Of a stretch of 64,000 bases of DNA, positions 22,636 through 33,524 are shown piece by piece. The position numbers and the translations under genes were made by a program. Source of the DNA: Cephalotus follicularis (taxonomy: Eukaryota; Streptophyta; Magnoliopsida; Oxalidales; Cephalotaceae). Every line of letters starts with the position of its first letter. Position 1 is the stretch's first letter. A model generated the notes under the pieces. It ran no database searches, was not told the DNA's origin, and was given only the letters and a program-made list of their open reading frames with translations. The stretch is taken from assembly GCA_001972305.1 (NCBI GenBank), contig BDDD01000877.1, positions 434,001 to 498,000 of the forward strand. Direction: 5' to 3'.

Positions 22636-25420
22636 GGGCGATGATTCTAATGCAAGAAAGGCCTATGGGAGACAGTCCCTTGCTGTACAACAAGTCCCTC
22701 ACAGCAAAAGGCTCAGAATTGGAGGAGATGAGGAGGTGATATCCTTCTCGGAGGTGGACTATGAGGGAGTACGTCTCCCTCACGATGATCCAGTGGTGGT
22801 GACTCTAATGGTGGAACTCTATACCATGAAAAGAATCCTCCTCGATAGTGGCAGCTCGGCCGATATCCTGTACAAGCATGCATTTGATCAGTTGAGGATA
22901 CCGGCCGACCAACTAAAGCCTGTCAAGACCCCACTGGTCAGCTTCACAGGTGAAACGATCCATCCTCTGGGATCTATCAACCTGTCCGTGGTTGCAGGCA
23001 TGGCCCCACGTAAGACTCAAGTCGAGATGACATTCCTGGTGGTGGACACTCCAAGCCCATACAATGCTATAATAGGGCGACCAGGTCTGAATTTGTTGGA
23101 GGCCATAGTGTCTACGAGACACTTGTTGATGAAGTTTCCCACAAGGTTTGGCGTGGGGGAAGTCAGAGGAGACCAAGAGGTGGCAAGAAGATGTTATAAA
23201 ACTGCCATCTCGGATAAGGGGAAGGGCAAGGTCCTTTCTATAGCAAATGTGGAGCTCAGAGGTGATGTAGAACCAGAGCGTCCACAGCCAGTCGAGGATG
23301 TCCTTCAAGTGCCCATAGAGGAGGGCAACGAAGAGAGAGTACTCCAAGTTGGCTCACAGCTTGGAGAGGCGGAGAAGGAGGAATTAATAACATTCCTCCG
23401 AGATAATAAGGATGTTTTCGCATGGTCGGCAGAGGAGGTCCCTGGCATCAGTTCAGAAGTAATGGTTCACAAGCTGAGTGTAGATCCAGCCAGACCACCG
23501 ATCAGACAAAAGAAGAGGAACTTTTCCCCTGAGAGGCAACAGGCAATAGCCGAGGAGGTGAGCAAGTTGTTGCAGGCAGGTTTTATTAGAGAAGTGCATT
23601 ACTCGGACTGACTAGCAAATCCTGTGTTAGTCAAGAAGGCCAATGGAAAGTGGAGGATGTGCATTGACTTCACGGACCTCAACAAAGCCTGCCCAAAGGA
23701 TCAATTTCCTCTTCCAAAGATTGACCATCTGGTAGACGCAACCTCGGGTTATAGAATTTTGAGCTTCTTGGATGCTTACTCGGGATACAATCAAATCCCC
23801 ATGCATAGGCCTGATGAGGACAAGACAGCTTTTATAACAGACCGAGGAATGTATTGTTACAGAGTTATGCCCTTTGGCTTGAAGAATGCAGGGGCCACCT
23901 ACCAACGTCTGGTGAATAAGGTTTTCGAACCTCAGATTGGGAAGAATATGGAGGTGTATATAGACGACATGCTCGTCAAAACCCCAGCCGAGAACCCTCA
24001 TGTAAAAGACTTGGAGGAGACTTTTGAAGTATTGAGGAGGTACAACATGAAGCTTAATCCGTCCAAGTGTACATTTGGGGTCACCTCGGGTAAGTTCCTT
24101 AGATTCATGGTCTCTAGTAGAGGAATAGAGGCCAACCCAGAGAAGATCTCGGCAATACAAAGCATGAGGCCGCCTCAAACCATCAGGGATGTGCAAAGAT
24201 TGAATGGGAAGATTGCAGCCTTGAGCAGGTTTATGTCCAAGTCAGCAGAGAAGTGCCTTCCCTTCTTTAAGATACTCAGAGATCCCAAGGGATTCTCATG
24301 GTCAGATGACTGTCAAGCAGCCTTCGACAAGTTGAAGGAGTATTTGGCTTCTCCTCCTCTGATCTCGAAGCCTAAGGATGGAGAAGACCTATATCTGTAC
24401 CTTGCGGCCACCTCGGGTGCAGTGAGCGCAGTGCTGGTCTGAGAAGAGGACAAAGTTCAAAAGCCTGTATACTATGTGAGCAAGGCTTTAAACGATGCAG
24501 AGGGAAGGTACCCAGATGTGGAGAAGTTCGCCTATGCTTTGATCATCTCGGCCAGGAAGCTAAGGCTGTACTTTCAAGCCCATACAATCAAGGTTCTGAC
24601 TGACAAACCACTTAAACAAGTTCTTGCCAAGCCTGACACCTCGGGCAGGCTAGTCAAGTGGTCGGTCGAACTAGGCGAGTATGATGTGAAGTTCGAAGCC
24701 AGACCAGCAATCAAATCACAGAAACTGGCCGACTTTGTTGGAGATAATACACCTACGGAGTGTATGGAGGAGAACCCTTCCGAGAGCGAGAAGGGAATGT
24801 GGAAGTTATCGGTGGATGGATCTTCATGCCTCACTGGTAGTGGGGCAGGGTTAGTGTTGACAAGTCCAGATGGGTGGACGTTGGAATATGCTTTGACGTT
24901 CAAATTCAAAGCTACGAATAATGAAGCTGAGTGGGAAGCTCTGATAACTGGACTGACAATTGCAAAGCACTTGGAGGTGCAGAGGATTGAAGCCTCAAGT
25001 GATTCTCAGCTAGTAGTTGGCTTGGCGAATGGGGAGTATGAGGCCAGAGAAGACCTCATGATAAAATACTTAGCCCATTTTCAGGGCATGAAGTCGGCCT
25101 TCGATGTGTTGAGGATTGCGAAAGTGCCAAGAGCAGAGAACGTCAGAGCAGACCAACTATCAAAGCTAGCAACAGCAGAGGAGCTGGAGAAGAATCGAAC
25201 AGTGCTAGTTGACTACTTAGACCGTCCGACCATCTCCCAAGCAGAGGTCATGGACGTAGATGATCTAAAAGAGCCAAATTGGATGACTCCCTTTGTTATT
25301 TGGCTAAGGGACGGGATCCTGCCCGAGGACCCCGTGGAGGCGAGGAAGCTAGTTTACAGAGCAAACAGGTTCCAATTCCGAGATGGGATCCTTTACAAAA
25401 GGTCTTTCTCATTTCCTTAG
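22502..25420 (+). pseudogene. pol: Tat pol: protease, RT, RNase H and second RNase H
   Basis: One frame carries, in order, the aspartic protease (LDSGSSADIL, DSG at 22844-22852), RT with 'VKKANGKWRMCIDFTDLNKACP' and the catalytic YIDD at 23957-23968, the Ty3 RNase H connection ('KALNDAEGRYPDVEKFAYAL', 'VLTDKPLKQVL'), and then a second RNase H with VDGSS, NNEAEWEAL, SDSQL and RADQLS. That D-E-D-D set is the archaeal-type domain specific to Tat elements. Stops TGA 23609-23611, TGA 24440-24442 and TAG 25418-25420 interrupt it; at least the first and last replace tryptophan codons. Catalytic residues are intact. Confidence 0.9.
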
Positions 25421-25935
25421 CTGAGATGCTTGAACCCCTCAGAGGCCGATTATGTTCTAAGGGAAGTTCATGAAGGGATTTGTGGCAACCACACTGGGCC
25501 AGGACATTATCTCACAAGCTGCTAAGGCAAGGTTACTACTGGCCGACTATGCATCAAGATGCAATAAACTTGGTGAGGAAGTGTGACAAGTGTCAGAGGA
25601 ACGCCAACATAAGTGTTATCTGGCTAAGGGACGGGATCCTGCCCGAGGACCCCGTGGAAGCGAGGAAGCTGGTATACAGGGCTAACAGGTTCCAATTCCG
25701 AGATGGAATCCTCTACAAAAGGTCTTTCTCATTCCCTTGGCTGAGATGTTTGAATCCCATAGAGGCCGACTATGCTCTAAGGGAAGTTCATGAAAGGATT
25801 TGTGACAACCACACTGGGGGCAGGACATTATCTCACAAGCTGCTAAGGCAGGGTTACTACTGGCCGACTATGCATCAAGATGCAATAAACTTAGTGAGGA
25901 AGTGTGACAAGTGCCAGAGGAACGCCAACATAAGT
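25295..25935 (+). repeat. Tandem 320 bp duplication in the integrase N-terminal region
   Basis: Copy A (25295-25614, 320 bp) and copy B (25615-25935, 321 bp) both encode the segment from 'IWLRDGILPEDPVEARKL' through the HHCC finger to 'KCQRNANIS'. Copy A has a TAG and a one-base deletion (gggcc versus gggggc); copy B is open. Tat element 2 has a single copy. Confidence 0.92.
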
Positions 25936-26838
25936 CGAAGGCCTTCTCAACCTCTGACATCACTTACGGCCCCGTGGCCCTTCGCACAATGGGGAATGGA
26001 CTTCGTCGGACCATTACCTATGGCAACAGGCCAGAGGAAGTTCCTCATTGTAGCAGTTGATTACTTCACTAAGTGGGTGGAAGCAGAGCCCTTGGCCACG
26101 ATTACAGAGAAGAACACAGAAAGCTTTGTGTGGAAGTCAATAATTTGCAGGTTTGGAGTTCCGAGAACCATTATTACGGATAATGGTAAGTAGTTTGATT
26201 GCCAAGCCTTCCGAGACTTTTGCAGAGAATGGAGGATAGAGCATAGGCTCGCTTCAGTAGCCTACCCTCAAAGTAATGGTCAAGCCGAGGTGATCAACAG
26301 AGAGATCATCTCGGGCTTGAAAAAGCGGCTAGAAGACAGCAAAGGAAGGTGGACCGAGGAGCTACCAAGTGTACTATGGGCTTACAGAACCACTCCTCGG
26401 ACTACAACAGGAGAATCCCCGTACAGTTTATGCTTCGGAGCCGAGGCTATGATACCAGTGGAGGTTGGAATGCAATCACCAAGAGTTGTTCATTTCACCG
26501 AAGACAACAACGAAGAAGGGCTGAGATGCCTCCTTGACCTTGTGGGAGAGCTCAGAGATAAAGCTACAATTAGAGTGGCAGCCTACCAACAAAGGGTTAG
26601 TCGCTACTACAACAAAAAAGTAAGCCCAAGACCATTAAGGCAAGGAGACTTAGTTCTACAAAACTCGACCGTTGCAGATCCTACTGGCACTAGAGGAAAG
26701 TTAGCCCCTGCCTGGGAAGGGCCATACAAGATCAAAAGGGTCCTCCGCCCAGGAACATTCAAACTTGAAACTTTGGGGGGTAGGGAGATTGCCAGAGCTT
26801 GGAATGCCGAGCATCTGAGGAAGTACTATCAATGAATG
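25480..26838 (+). pseudogene. Tat integrase
   Basis: This frame holds the zinc finger twice because of the duplication (histidines in 'HERICDNHTGG', cysteines in 'CDKCQ'). The core follows: D in 'GMDFVGPLP', D in 'TDNGK' and E in 'NGQAEVINRE', so the DDE set is present. A TAG at 26191-26193 follows TDNGK, where Tat element 2 has glutamine (CAG). The C-terminal part ('RQGDLVLQNSTVADPTGTRGKLAPAWEGPYKI') ends with 'EHLRKYYQ' and has no chromodomain, as expected for Tat. Confidence 0.88.
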
Positions 26839-28160
26839 TAAGACATTTTCAATGAAAAGTTTGAAATTTTTCAAGATTTGTGTTCAACACTATAGTTTCA
26901 AGTTTGCAAGGGACCGGAGGTCCAATGTTCATGTCCTCAAACCTCTGAACATCCGCCGATCAACTCCCTCAGTTTTACTTTAAGCATCTCGGACTATGCC
27001 CTCAAGGGGGCACCTGCAAATCCGAGGTTTCCTAAGCCTTACGAAAGCTAATTCTCAAAAGAGAAAACCAACATAAGCCTAGGTCTCAGACAGACCAGCG
27101 AAACTATCGATTCAAGAGCATCCAAGGATGCCCATACAAAAAGCCTCTTTCCGAGGAGCACAACAAAAAGCCTCCTTCCGAGGAGCACAACAAAAGCCTC
27201 CTTCCGAGGAGCACAACAAAAGACTCCTTCCGAGGAGCACACCTAAAGACTCCTAAGGGAGCAAACACTGGTTGGCAACACCATGGGAACTTGTCCAACC
27301 AGGTCTAAAGTCGTGACTTGAAAGGCGAATCCATGGGAACTCGCAACGATCAAGCTCGTCGGACTGAGCACTTTAATACAAGTGTCTCCAAGTGGACTGA
27401 AAGCTCAGCCGACCTGTCCTAAGACACCTTAGGTCAGACGATACTCTCCTCAGCAAACCCATGGGAACTTGTCCGAGCAGACCAAGAACTCAACCTGTGA
27501 GTGCAAAAGTTTTCTTATAACTACTTAAGCTTTTTTGCAAATAAGAGGTCCTACGAGGACCGTCGAAGCTTGTGTGACCTCGCCCACCAAAGGTTAGTGA
27601 TTTGAGCAAAGGTAAAAGTTCTAAGGAACTAATCAAAGGTAAAGTTCGAGAAGACAAGGCCCACTTTCGCTTATGATTTAGTCAAAACTACTTAAACCTT
27701 TTTGGGATTAGTTGCCCATTTATGCGAAAAGTCCGAGGTCATAACAAGGGTGAAATTCCTAATGGAATTATCAGTATATATATTTTCTCAAGGTCCAAGT
27801 ATACAAGGGTGCAATTGAAGATCAAGTCCGAGAAGGCAAAGCCTCTTTTACTTAAACTTTTGATAAGTTACTTAATTTCTTTTGAAGTTAAGTGTTCACT
27901 TATGTGAGAAGCCCGAGATTACTATGAAGACAAAAATTCCTAAGGGAATTATTAACAAGTACAAGCCCGCAGAGATCAATCACAACACATAGAAGGAAAA
28001 AGTTCAAGCCAAGACCAGAGAATGAAGAAAGAAGTTCTTTTATTGATAATCCAAGAGATTACAAAAAAAAAAAACTATTACAAGGCAAGAAAAATTAAGA
28101 TGACTAATGAAGAGATTATTTACCCTCAAGTGGCTCCTCAGTCAAAGGGTCGCCAAATCT
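26839..28160 (+). other. Tat element 1 non-coding spacer with internal repeats
   Basis: No protein frame is recognised between integrase and the antisense genes. At about 27136-27262 there are four to five units of about 28 bp built on 'ccgaggagcacaacaaaaagcctcctt'-like sequence. The corresponding spacer of Tat element 2 has its own, different-length array. Confidence 0.7.
27136..27262 (+). repeat. ~28 bp tandem repeat downstream of pol
   Basis: Four to five imperfect units share 'tccgaggagcacaac' followed by 'aaaagcctcct'. Confidence 0.85.
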
Positions 28161-28168
28161 TCGTTGGT

Positions 28169-29669
28169 CTACTTCTGCCTTGCCTCCATCTCCTGGGGCA
28201 AGAAGACCAGCCGACTAAGTGTTTGAGGAACTCCAGGACCATTCAAGTTCAAGCGGTCACACTCCATGCCCTCAAACTCATCGAGCAGCTCGTCCACCGT
28301 CCGAGATGGAGGGATAATAATGGGATCCTGGGAGCTGGATCCGAGGGCGGCAACGTCCTCGACCTCCCGCACCTTCTCGGTGCCGTCCACAGCTTTGCCC
28401 TTTCTACTCCTCTTCGATAGATGAGTGTGTTCAGTGGAGGGGGTTTGGCCGGCCGGCCTCTTGTTCCCCTCCTTCCTCTTCTCGGTTGTGGCCACGGGCA
28501 CCCTAGCAGAAGGAGGAGGAGGAGGTGTCTTGGTTGGCGGCCTTGTCTTCTCAGCAGCGGGAGTTTTTGCCTTAGGCTGTGACCCAGTAACTGCAGGGGT
28601 CTTCCTCTGATCAGTGGCCTTAATGATGGAAGAAAGATCTCGGCGAGGAGCCATTGCTGAAAGAAAACAAGAGAGTCAGAGTCAGAGATCAAAAAAATGT
28701 AAGGGTTGGTAAAAACAGTATTAATAGAAGAGACAGAGAAGACAAAGATTTTATACAAGTTTGTTCAGACACTGGGGGCAGGGGACTATTTTGCTCTCCC
28801 TCTCCCTCTGATTCTTCCTCCTCAGATCCATCCGAGGAGAATTCACGTCCGAGGACCACACTTAGTCCTGCTTGGACCAGACGATCCTCGGTGATGGTGG
28901 AGTTCACATCCTTTGGCTCAAGGGCCAGGAGTTTACTAAGTCCTATTTTTTCAGCCGAGGACAGACGAGATTTTCGGTTCAGAGATTTAACGTCCAAGGA
29001 CGTGCACCAAGGAGAAGGAATAAACCCTTCAAAGTCCTTTATCAAAAAATATCTCCTCCTCCAGTTTTTTATAGATTGGGTAGGGTTGAGAAGAAGCTTT
29101 TTCACCCCAGAACGGGACTTGAAAAAATACCCGATTGTTTTGGGGGTGGCCGAGATGACGTGAAACTCCTTGAAGAGACTCACAGTGGCTTCAACCTCGG
29201 ACTCTATGCACTTAACTAGGAAACCTATCATGAAGCCCCAAGACTAAGGTTGAAGAAGAGAAGGATGAAGACTAAAACTAAGGAGAACCGAAATGGCAAA
29301 GGAGGGCACAGGGACCCTCAGACCATGGGAAAGAGCAGCTTCGAAGACCACAAAGAGGCCTTCTCGGCTCTCAGTAACTACCCGAGGATCCTTAGGAAGA
29401 TTGAAGGTCAACCCAGGAGGGAATTTGTACTTTCTTGAAAGACTTTTAACCTCAGCCTGGCTAAGTTTACTCAAGCCAAAGACACAATCCTCAGGCAGAG
29501 GATTGGCCTCTGCAGTGGGTGCATCAGGGACACCCACAGCAGCCCCTAGAGTGCCTTCTACGTCGTGTGGCCTTTCAGCGGTGGGAACCACCATGTCCAA
29601 AGGCTCAACTGACAGGGGAGAAGAAGAAGAAGAAGAAGAAGACCCGGTGGGTTGATCTTGATTAGCCAT
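28169..29669 (-). pseudogene. Antisense Tat gene (Transposase_28-like N-terminus), probably spliced, one stop
   Basis: On the minus strand, 29669 opens MANQDQPTGSSSSS and leads to 'KFPPGLTFNLPKDPRVV', 'GLFVVFEAALSHGLRVP', then after a TAG near 29242 to 'SWGFMIGFLVKC' and 'WRRRYFLIKDF'. This pattern resembles the PF04195 family ('putative gypsy type transposon') found in Tat antisense ORFs. A pyrimidine-rich acceptor (ttctttcag, ending at 28657) precedes a second exon starting MAPRRDLSSI, rich in proline and lysine with a KRSRKGK nuclear-signal-like stretch, ending at 28169. The donor near 28783 is uncertain. The role of these genes is unknown. Confidence 0.7.
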
Positions 29670-30289
29670 TAGTTAAAGTTGAAGAAGAAATCACAAAGGA
29701 AGAAATTGATATGGGAAAACAAAGAGTTGGTAGATACTTACCAAAGGGTTTGATTCGAAGATTTGGGAAAGGAAACTGAAGATACTGCAAACTCGACAAA
29801 GCTCTCAAAAGTTCTGTGAATTCTTAAGGTTGAAGAAGCGAAAGTTTTGTTATGTGAAGAACAAAAGCTTTTATAGACCCCTTCCTCGGATCCTGGCCAT
29901 CCACCTCGCATAATATCCAACGGTGGGAAGACATATTGTCAAATCAGGCGTGGGAAATGAAGAGACAGGCGCGGGAAACGAAAAGGCAGAGGCGGGAATC
30001 GCTCTGTGCATGCCACGTGTCAAGCGTACTCAATACGCAACTTCAATGATAATCAAAACGGTTCACTACTCGAGACCTGTTGATAAGATTGATGGCAGAC
30101 CAAAGGGTAGGCTCTAGTCCTCGGTTCAAGAAGACTAGGGTGTGTAGCAAAGGAAAGGCAAAGGCAACATTCTCGGCCTCAACCTATTTGTGTAAGGAAG
30201 AGCTACCAAGAAGCATTTCAAAGGAGTCTTGCCTGGGCCATGGCTCTCAACTCTGGTCCTCCTCCTCTGACCAAGGTTAGAGAACAAGG

Positions 30290-30303
30290 ACCAGGGGGGC
30301 ATA
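30290..30303 (+). other. Polypurine tract of Tat element 1
   Basis: The run caggggggcata lies just before the TG of the 3' LTR at 30304; the same sequence precedes the 3' LTR of Tat element 2. Confidence 0.75.
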
Positions 30304-31184
30304 TGATGGAGGAAAAATGTGTTTATAAAAACAAGGACACGTGTCCACAGCAGACGAGACCAACTGTCCAAGAGGGATCAGAGGCTAGTTAGCAGGCAGG
30401 GCCGAGGAGCACACATATGTCAAAGAACGTCCATCTCGGACCTAGAGCCGATGACCACTATTTTTTGAAGAGAACACACTGAAACATCAAGTCCGAGGAC
30501 ACTCCTCGGACTCAGAGGCCGAAGACCACATTCAAGGTGTAAGGGCCGAGGACTTCCTCGGCCCAAAGTATGTACCGGATATAAAACAGGAGGCACGCCC
30601 TCCACTACACAGAAGCCAAGAACCTCCTCCTCGGACGTACTCAAATTTGTTTCATTCTCGGAACCGTGGCAGTGACTCACTTTCCTCTATAGCCATGCAA
30701 ACGGAGGACCTTAACCTTATCTACGGGATAAGGAGATTATCTTCAGCAGATTTGTTGGGATTCGTACTTATCCAAATGAGGAGTTAGAGTCATAACCAAC
30801 TACCACCAAAGGAAAACAGCGATATTACAGGCGGAGATCAAGGGAATGACCGAGATCCACGGCATTTCCCTAGGGGATAACATCAACCTCCGTTTTTCAC
30901 GTTCTAGCAGTTACAAAAACTCCACTATAAATACAAGTTCAACAGACTGAGCAAAGGTCAGCAATTTTTACATTCTAAAGAGCATAATTTCATCTGCACT
31001 TGACTAACTTGAGCGTCGGAGTGTCCCCGAGAGAACAACCTCCTGGACTTTCCACCATCGTTGTTACCTTGTGCAGGTATCCGAGATCAAAAGCTTCCTC
31101 AAGGCATCAGTGACAAGCGTTTCTCTTAACAAATCAAAGTCTTCCACGTAGGATACTGTTGAGAGAAGGATTTCTGTATCAACA
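30304..31184 (+). repeat. 3' LTR of Tat element 1
   Basis: This 881 bp copy includes the 29 bp absent from the 5' LTR and ends at ATCAACA followed by the duplication GTACC. Confidence 0.92.
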
Positions 31185-31339
31185 GTACCAACTAAGGGAG
31201 CATGACTTTTTCAATGAGAAAAAGAATATGCAATAATATAAAGTTTGAATTTTGTAACGTTAATGACTAATGAAAACTACAATGTTACTTTAAAAATTTA
31301 GGTTTTATGACTTGAAAGGAAAATGGTTGGGTTTAAAAG

Positions 31340-32120
31340 CTTCTATTGAAGTAGTAACGTTTAAAATTATTATAATCGTTACAATTTACAGCAAGTGTTA
31401 ACAATTTTATCATAATTGTTATCATTTTACAACGTCGTTATCAATTACGTTTTACTTTAAAAACTTTGCACCATTTGATATTGTTTACCAAAATTGTTGT
31501 TTGTTAGATCTTTTGTTTTTTTTTTTTACCGAATGTGTTATCATCACTATTATTGTTACAAATTATACAATATATGTTACTGTCATTAAACTTTACCTTA
31601 TATTTAATAATTTTACAATATTTGTTACATTTTACTAAAATTGTTATCTTTTACGTACTTTGTTATTTTTATTATATTTCTTATTATTTATTTGTACGGT
31701 TAAAATTAAACAATATTAGTTACGATTTATAAATTTTGCTGTTATTTACTATTTTGATTAAAGTTTACGATTTCGTTATTGTTTTTATGAGTTTTTTTAA
31801 AAACTTTATTATTCGTCAAATTATAGAACTACTTATGATATTATTGTTTTTGTTACAATTTACTATATTTCCTGTAATTTACAATACCTGTTAAACTTTA
31901 CCAAAATTATTGTGTTTTTTTTTTATTTTGTTGTAAACTTTTATGCTTTTAGTTTAAATTTTATATTTATTGTTATATTTTATTGCAATAGTTGATTTTT
32001 ATAGTACAATTATATTGTTTACAACTTCTAGCTAAGATTTATTTATATGTTATAAAATTTACTGATTTTGTTACACATTTACATTGTTTCATTATGGTTT
32101 GATGTACTGATTATATGTTT
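31340..32120. repeat. Degenerate AT-rich repeat (TTTAC...TTGTTA type)
   Basis: Words such as ttgttac, attgttatc and tttacaa recur every 20-40 bases through this stretch with heavy divergence. The period is not constant, so this is a loose repeat call. Confidence 0.5.
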
Positions 32121-32724
32121 CATCAAATTGATTACCAAAAACTAATTACCTATTTGCAAAAAGTTATTACATGTATGAAGTGACGTAATTATAGCCACAT
32201 ATTTTAAAAAAACAAAAGAGCTCATGAGAAAAGAGCCCAAAGTAGAATGCACTCATATGAATGACATTAAAACATATGATTTTATCTTATTATTTTTTAT
32301 GAATTAATAAATATATAACATGTGTAATATCACGTGTGTTTGTATAAAAAAATTCATAAAATTGTTAATAAGTCTAATATTATTATTAGGTCAAAAGCTA
32401 TGATTCCATGTAAGATTTCTACGAATTGAGAGAATCCAACCCAATCTGGGAGGAGTGATTTCATTCATTGATATATATTGCAACAATTACAGTTTAAAGA
32501 AGAAAAAGATTACAAGAACTGGAAATTAAAAGATTGACTAAATAATATCTAAATCTAACTATTAATGCATAATACGTATATATTAATACAAAATATATAC
32601 TGAATACGCAGCCTAATTATATCCGGAATTAATTTCTTAGGCTTTCATCTAGCACGATTACATTGATGAACATCATCCCCAAGTCAAAGATCGATCAATC
32701 AGCTGATATAATATTTACACAGTA

Positions 32725-32780
32725 ATGTCATCTTGTCCGTCCACATTGATATTTAGTTTTCCAACTTTTCAGTATAAAAT
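32725..32780 (-). other. Possible terminal exon fragment
   Basis: On the minus strand, a candidate acceptor (tactgaaaag) is followed by GKLNINVDGQDDITV and a TAA. It could be the last exon of a gene broken by Tat element 2, which inserted about 150 bp upstream. I do not recognise the peptide, and chance is a real possibility. Confidence 0.15.
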
Positions 32781-32928
32781 CTTTTTGCATTATATATATA
32801 TATATATATAAGAGTTAAGATAAATTATTATTTTTTAATTTGTTATCTTATATTATTTAATATAATTTACATGTTTTAAGTTCATTGCATACATGTGTAC
32901 CATATAAACTCGATTAAATGATATAAAG

Positions 32929-33479
32929 TGATATGAGAAAATTCTTTTTTTAAGTATAATGACACGTGCCTCCAGGAAAGGACGACAGTTGTCATTCCAA
33001 GGTCTGGACACGTGGCCAGGAAATACAAGTTTAAACACCATTAGTGCACCGTTGTTCTCGGGCGTTGCCAGCCCATGACCAGAGACGTGCACGATACCAA
33101 GTCCAAAAAGGAAAATGCCACCAAATCCGGCGGAGATCAAGGGGAAATGCCCGGGCTCCTCGGGCAATTTCCTTAGGGGCAACCATCAACTCCTATTTCC
33201 ATGCTCAACAGTTACATTGGAGATCTATAAATACTAAATCCAACGACTTCAACCAGGTCAGCCATTTTCTAAAGAACCTAGCATTCTCTGTACAATTACT
33301 AACTTGAGCGTCAGAGTGTCCCCGGGAGAACAACCTCATGGACCTTCAACCTTTGTGCTCTTATTGTGCAGGGATCGTCAACCACGAAACTACCTTTCTC
33401 GGACAGATTCCAGCGTTTCCATTACAAATCAAAGCCCTCCATATAGGGTACTGTTGAAGGAAGGTTTTTTGTATCAACA
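32929..33479 (+). repeat. 5' LTR of Tat element 2
   Basis: The 551 bp LTR has a TATA-like TATAAATA at 33226-33233. It contains a segment around 33262-33304 that is shortened in the 3' copy. Confidence 0.9.
33226..33233 (+). promoter_or_regulatory. TATA box of Tat element 2 LTR
   Basis: CTATAAATAC is conserved at 43928-43935 in the 3' LTR and in the LTRs of Tat element 1. Confidence 0.6.
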
Positions 33480-33524
33480 GTTTGAGCCGTCTATGGGAAG
33501 CGCAGCGAAAAGCCATACAGAATC

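Larger units (their letters stand above)
19963..31184 (+). mobile_element. Tat-lineage Ty3/gypsy element 1, complete with target duplication
   Basis: The LTRs are 19963-20814 and 30304-31184, both starting TGATGGAGG and ending ATCAACA, and the element is flanked by a perfect GTACC duplication (19958-19962 and 31185-31189). The interior has gag, protease-RT-RNase H, a second archaeal-type RNase H, integrase without chromodomain, tandem repeats and an antisense ORF block. The second RNase H and the antisense 3' genes are hallmarks of the Tat lineage (as in Grande and Retand). By eye the LTRs differ at only about nine positions plus one 29 bp indel, so the insertion is fairly young. Each main coding block nonetheless carries at least one stop. 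Confidence 0.92.
31190..32928. other. AT-rich spacer between the Tat elements
   Basis: From about 31340 to 32120 the sequence is built from degenerate short repeats of the type 'tttacaaaattgttat'. A TA microsatellite lies at about 32794-32811. A possible short terminal exon on the minus strand is given separately. Nothing else is recognised. Confidence 0.6.
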
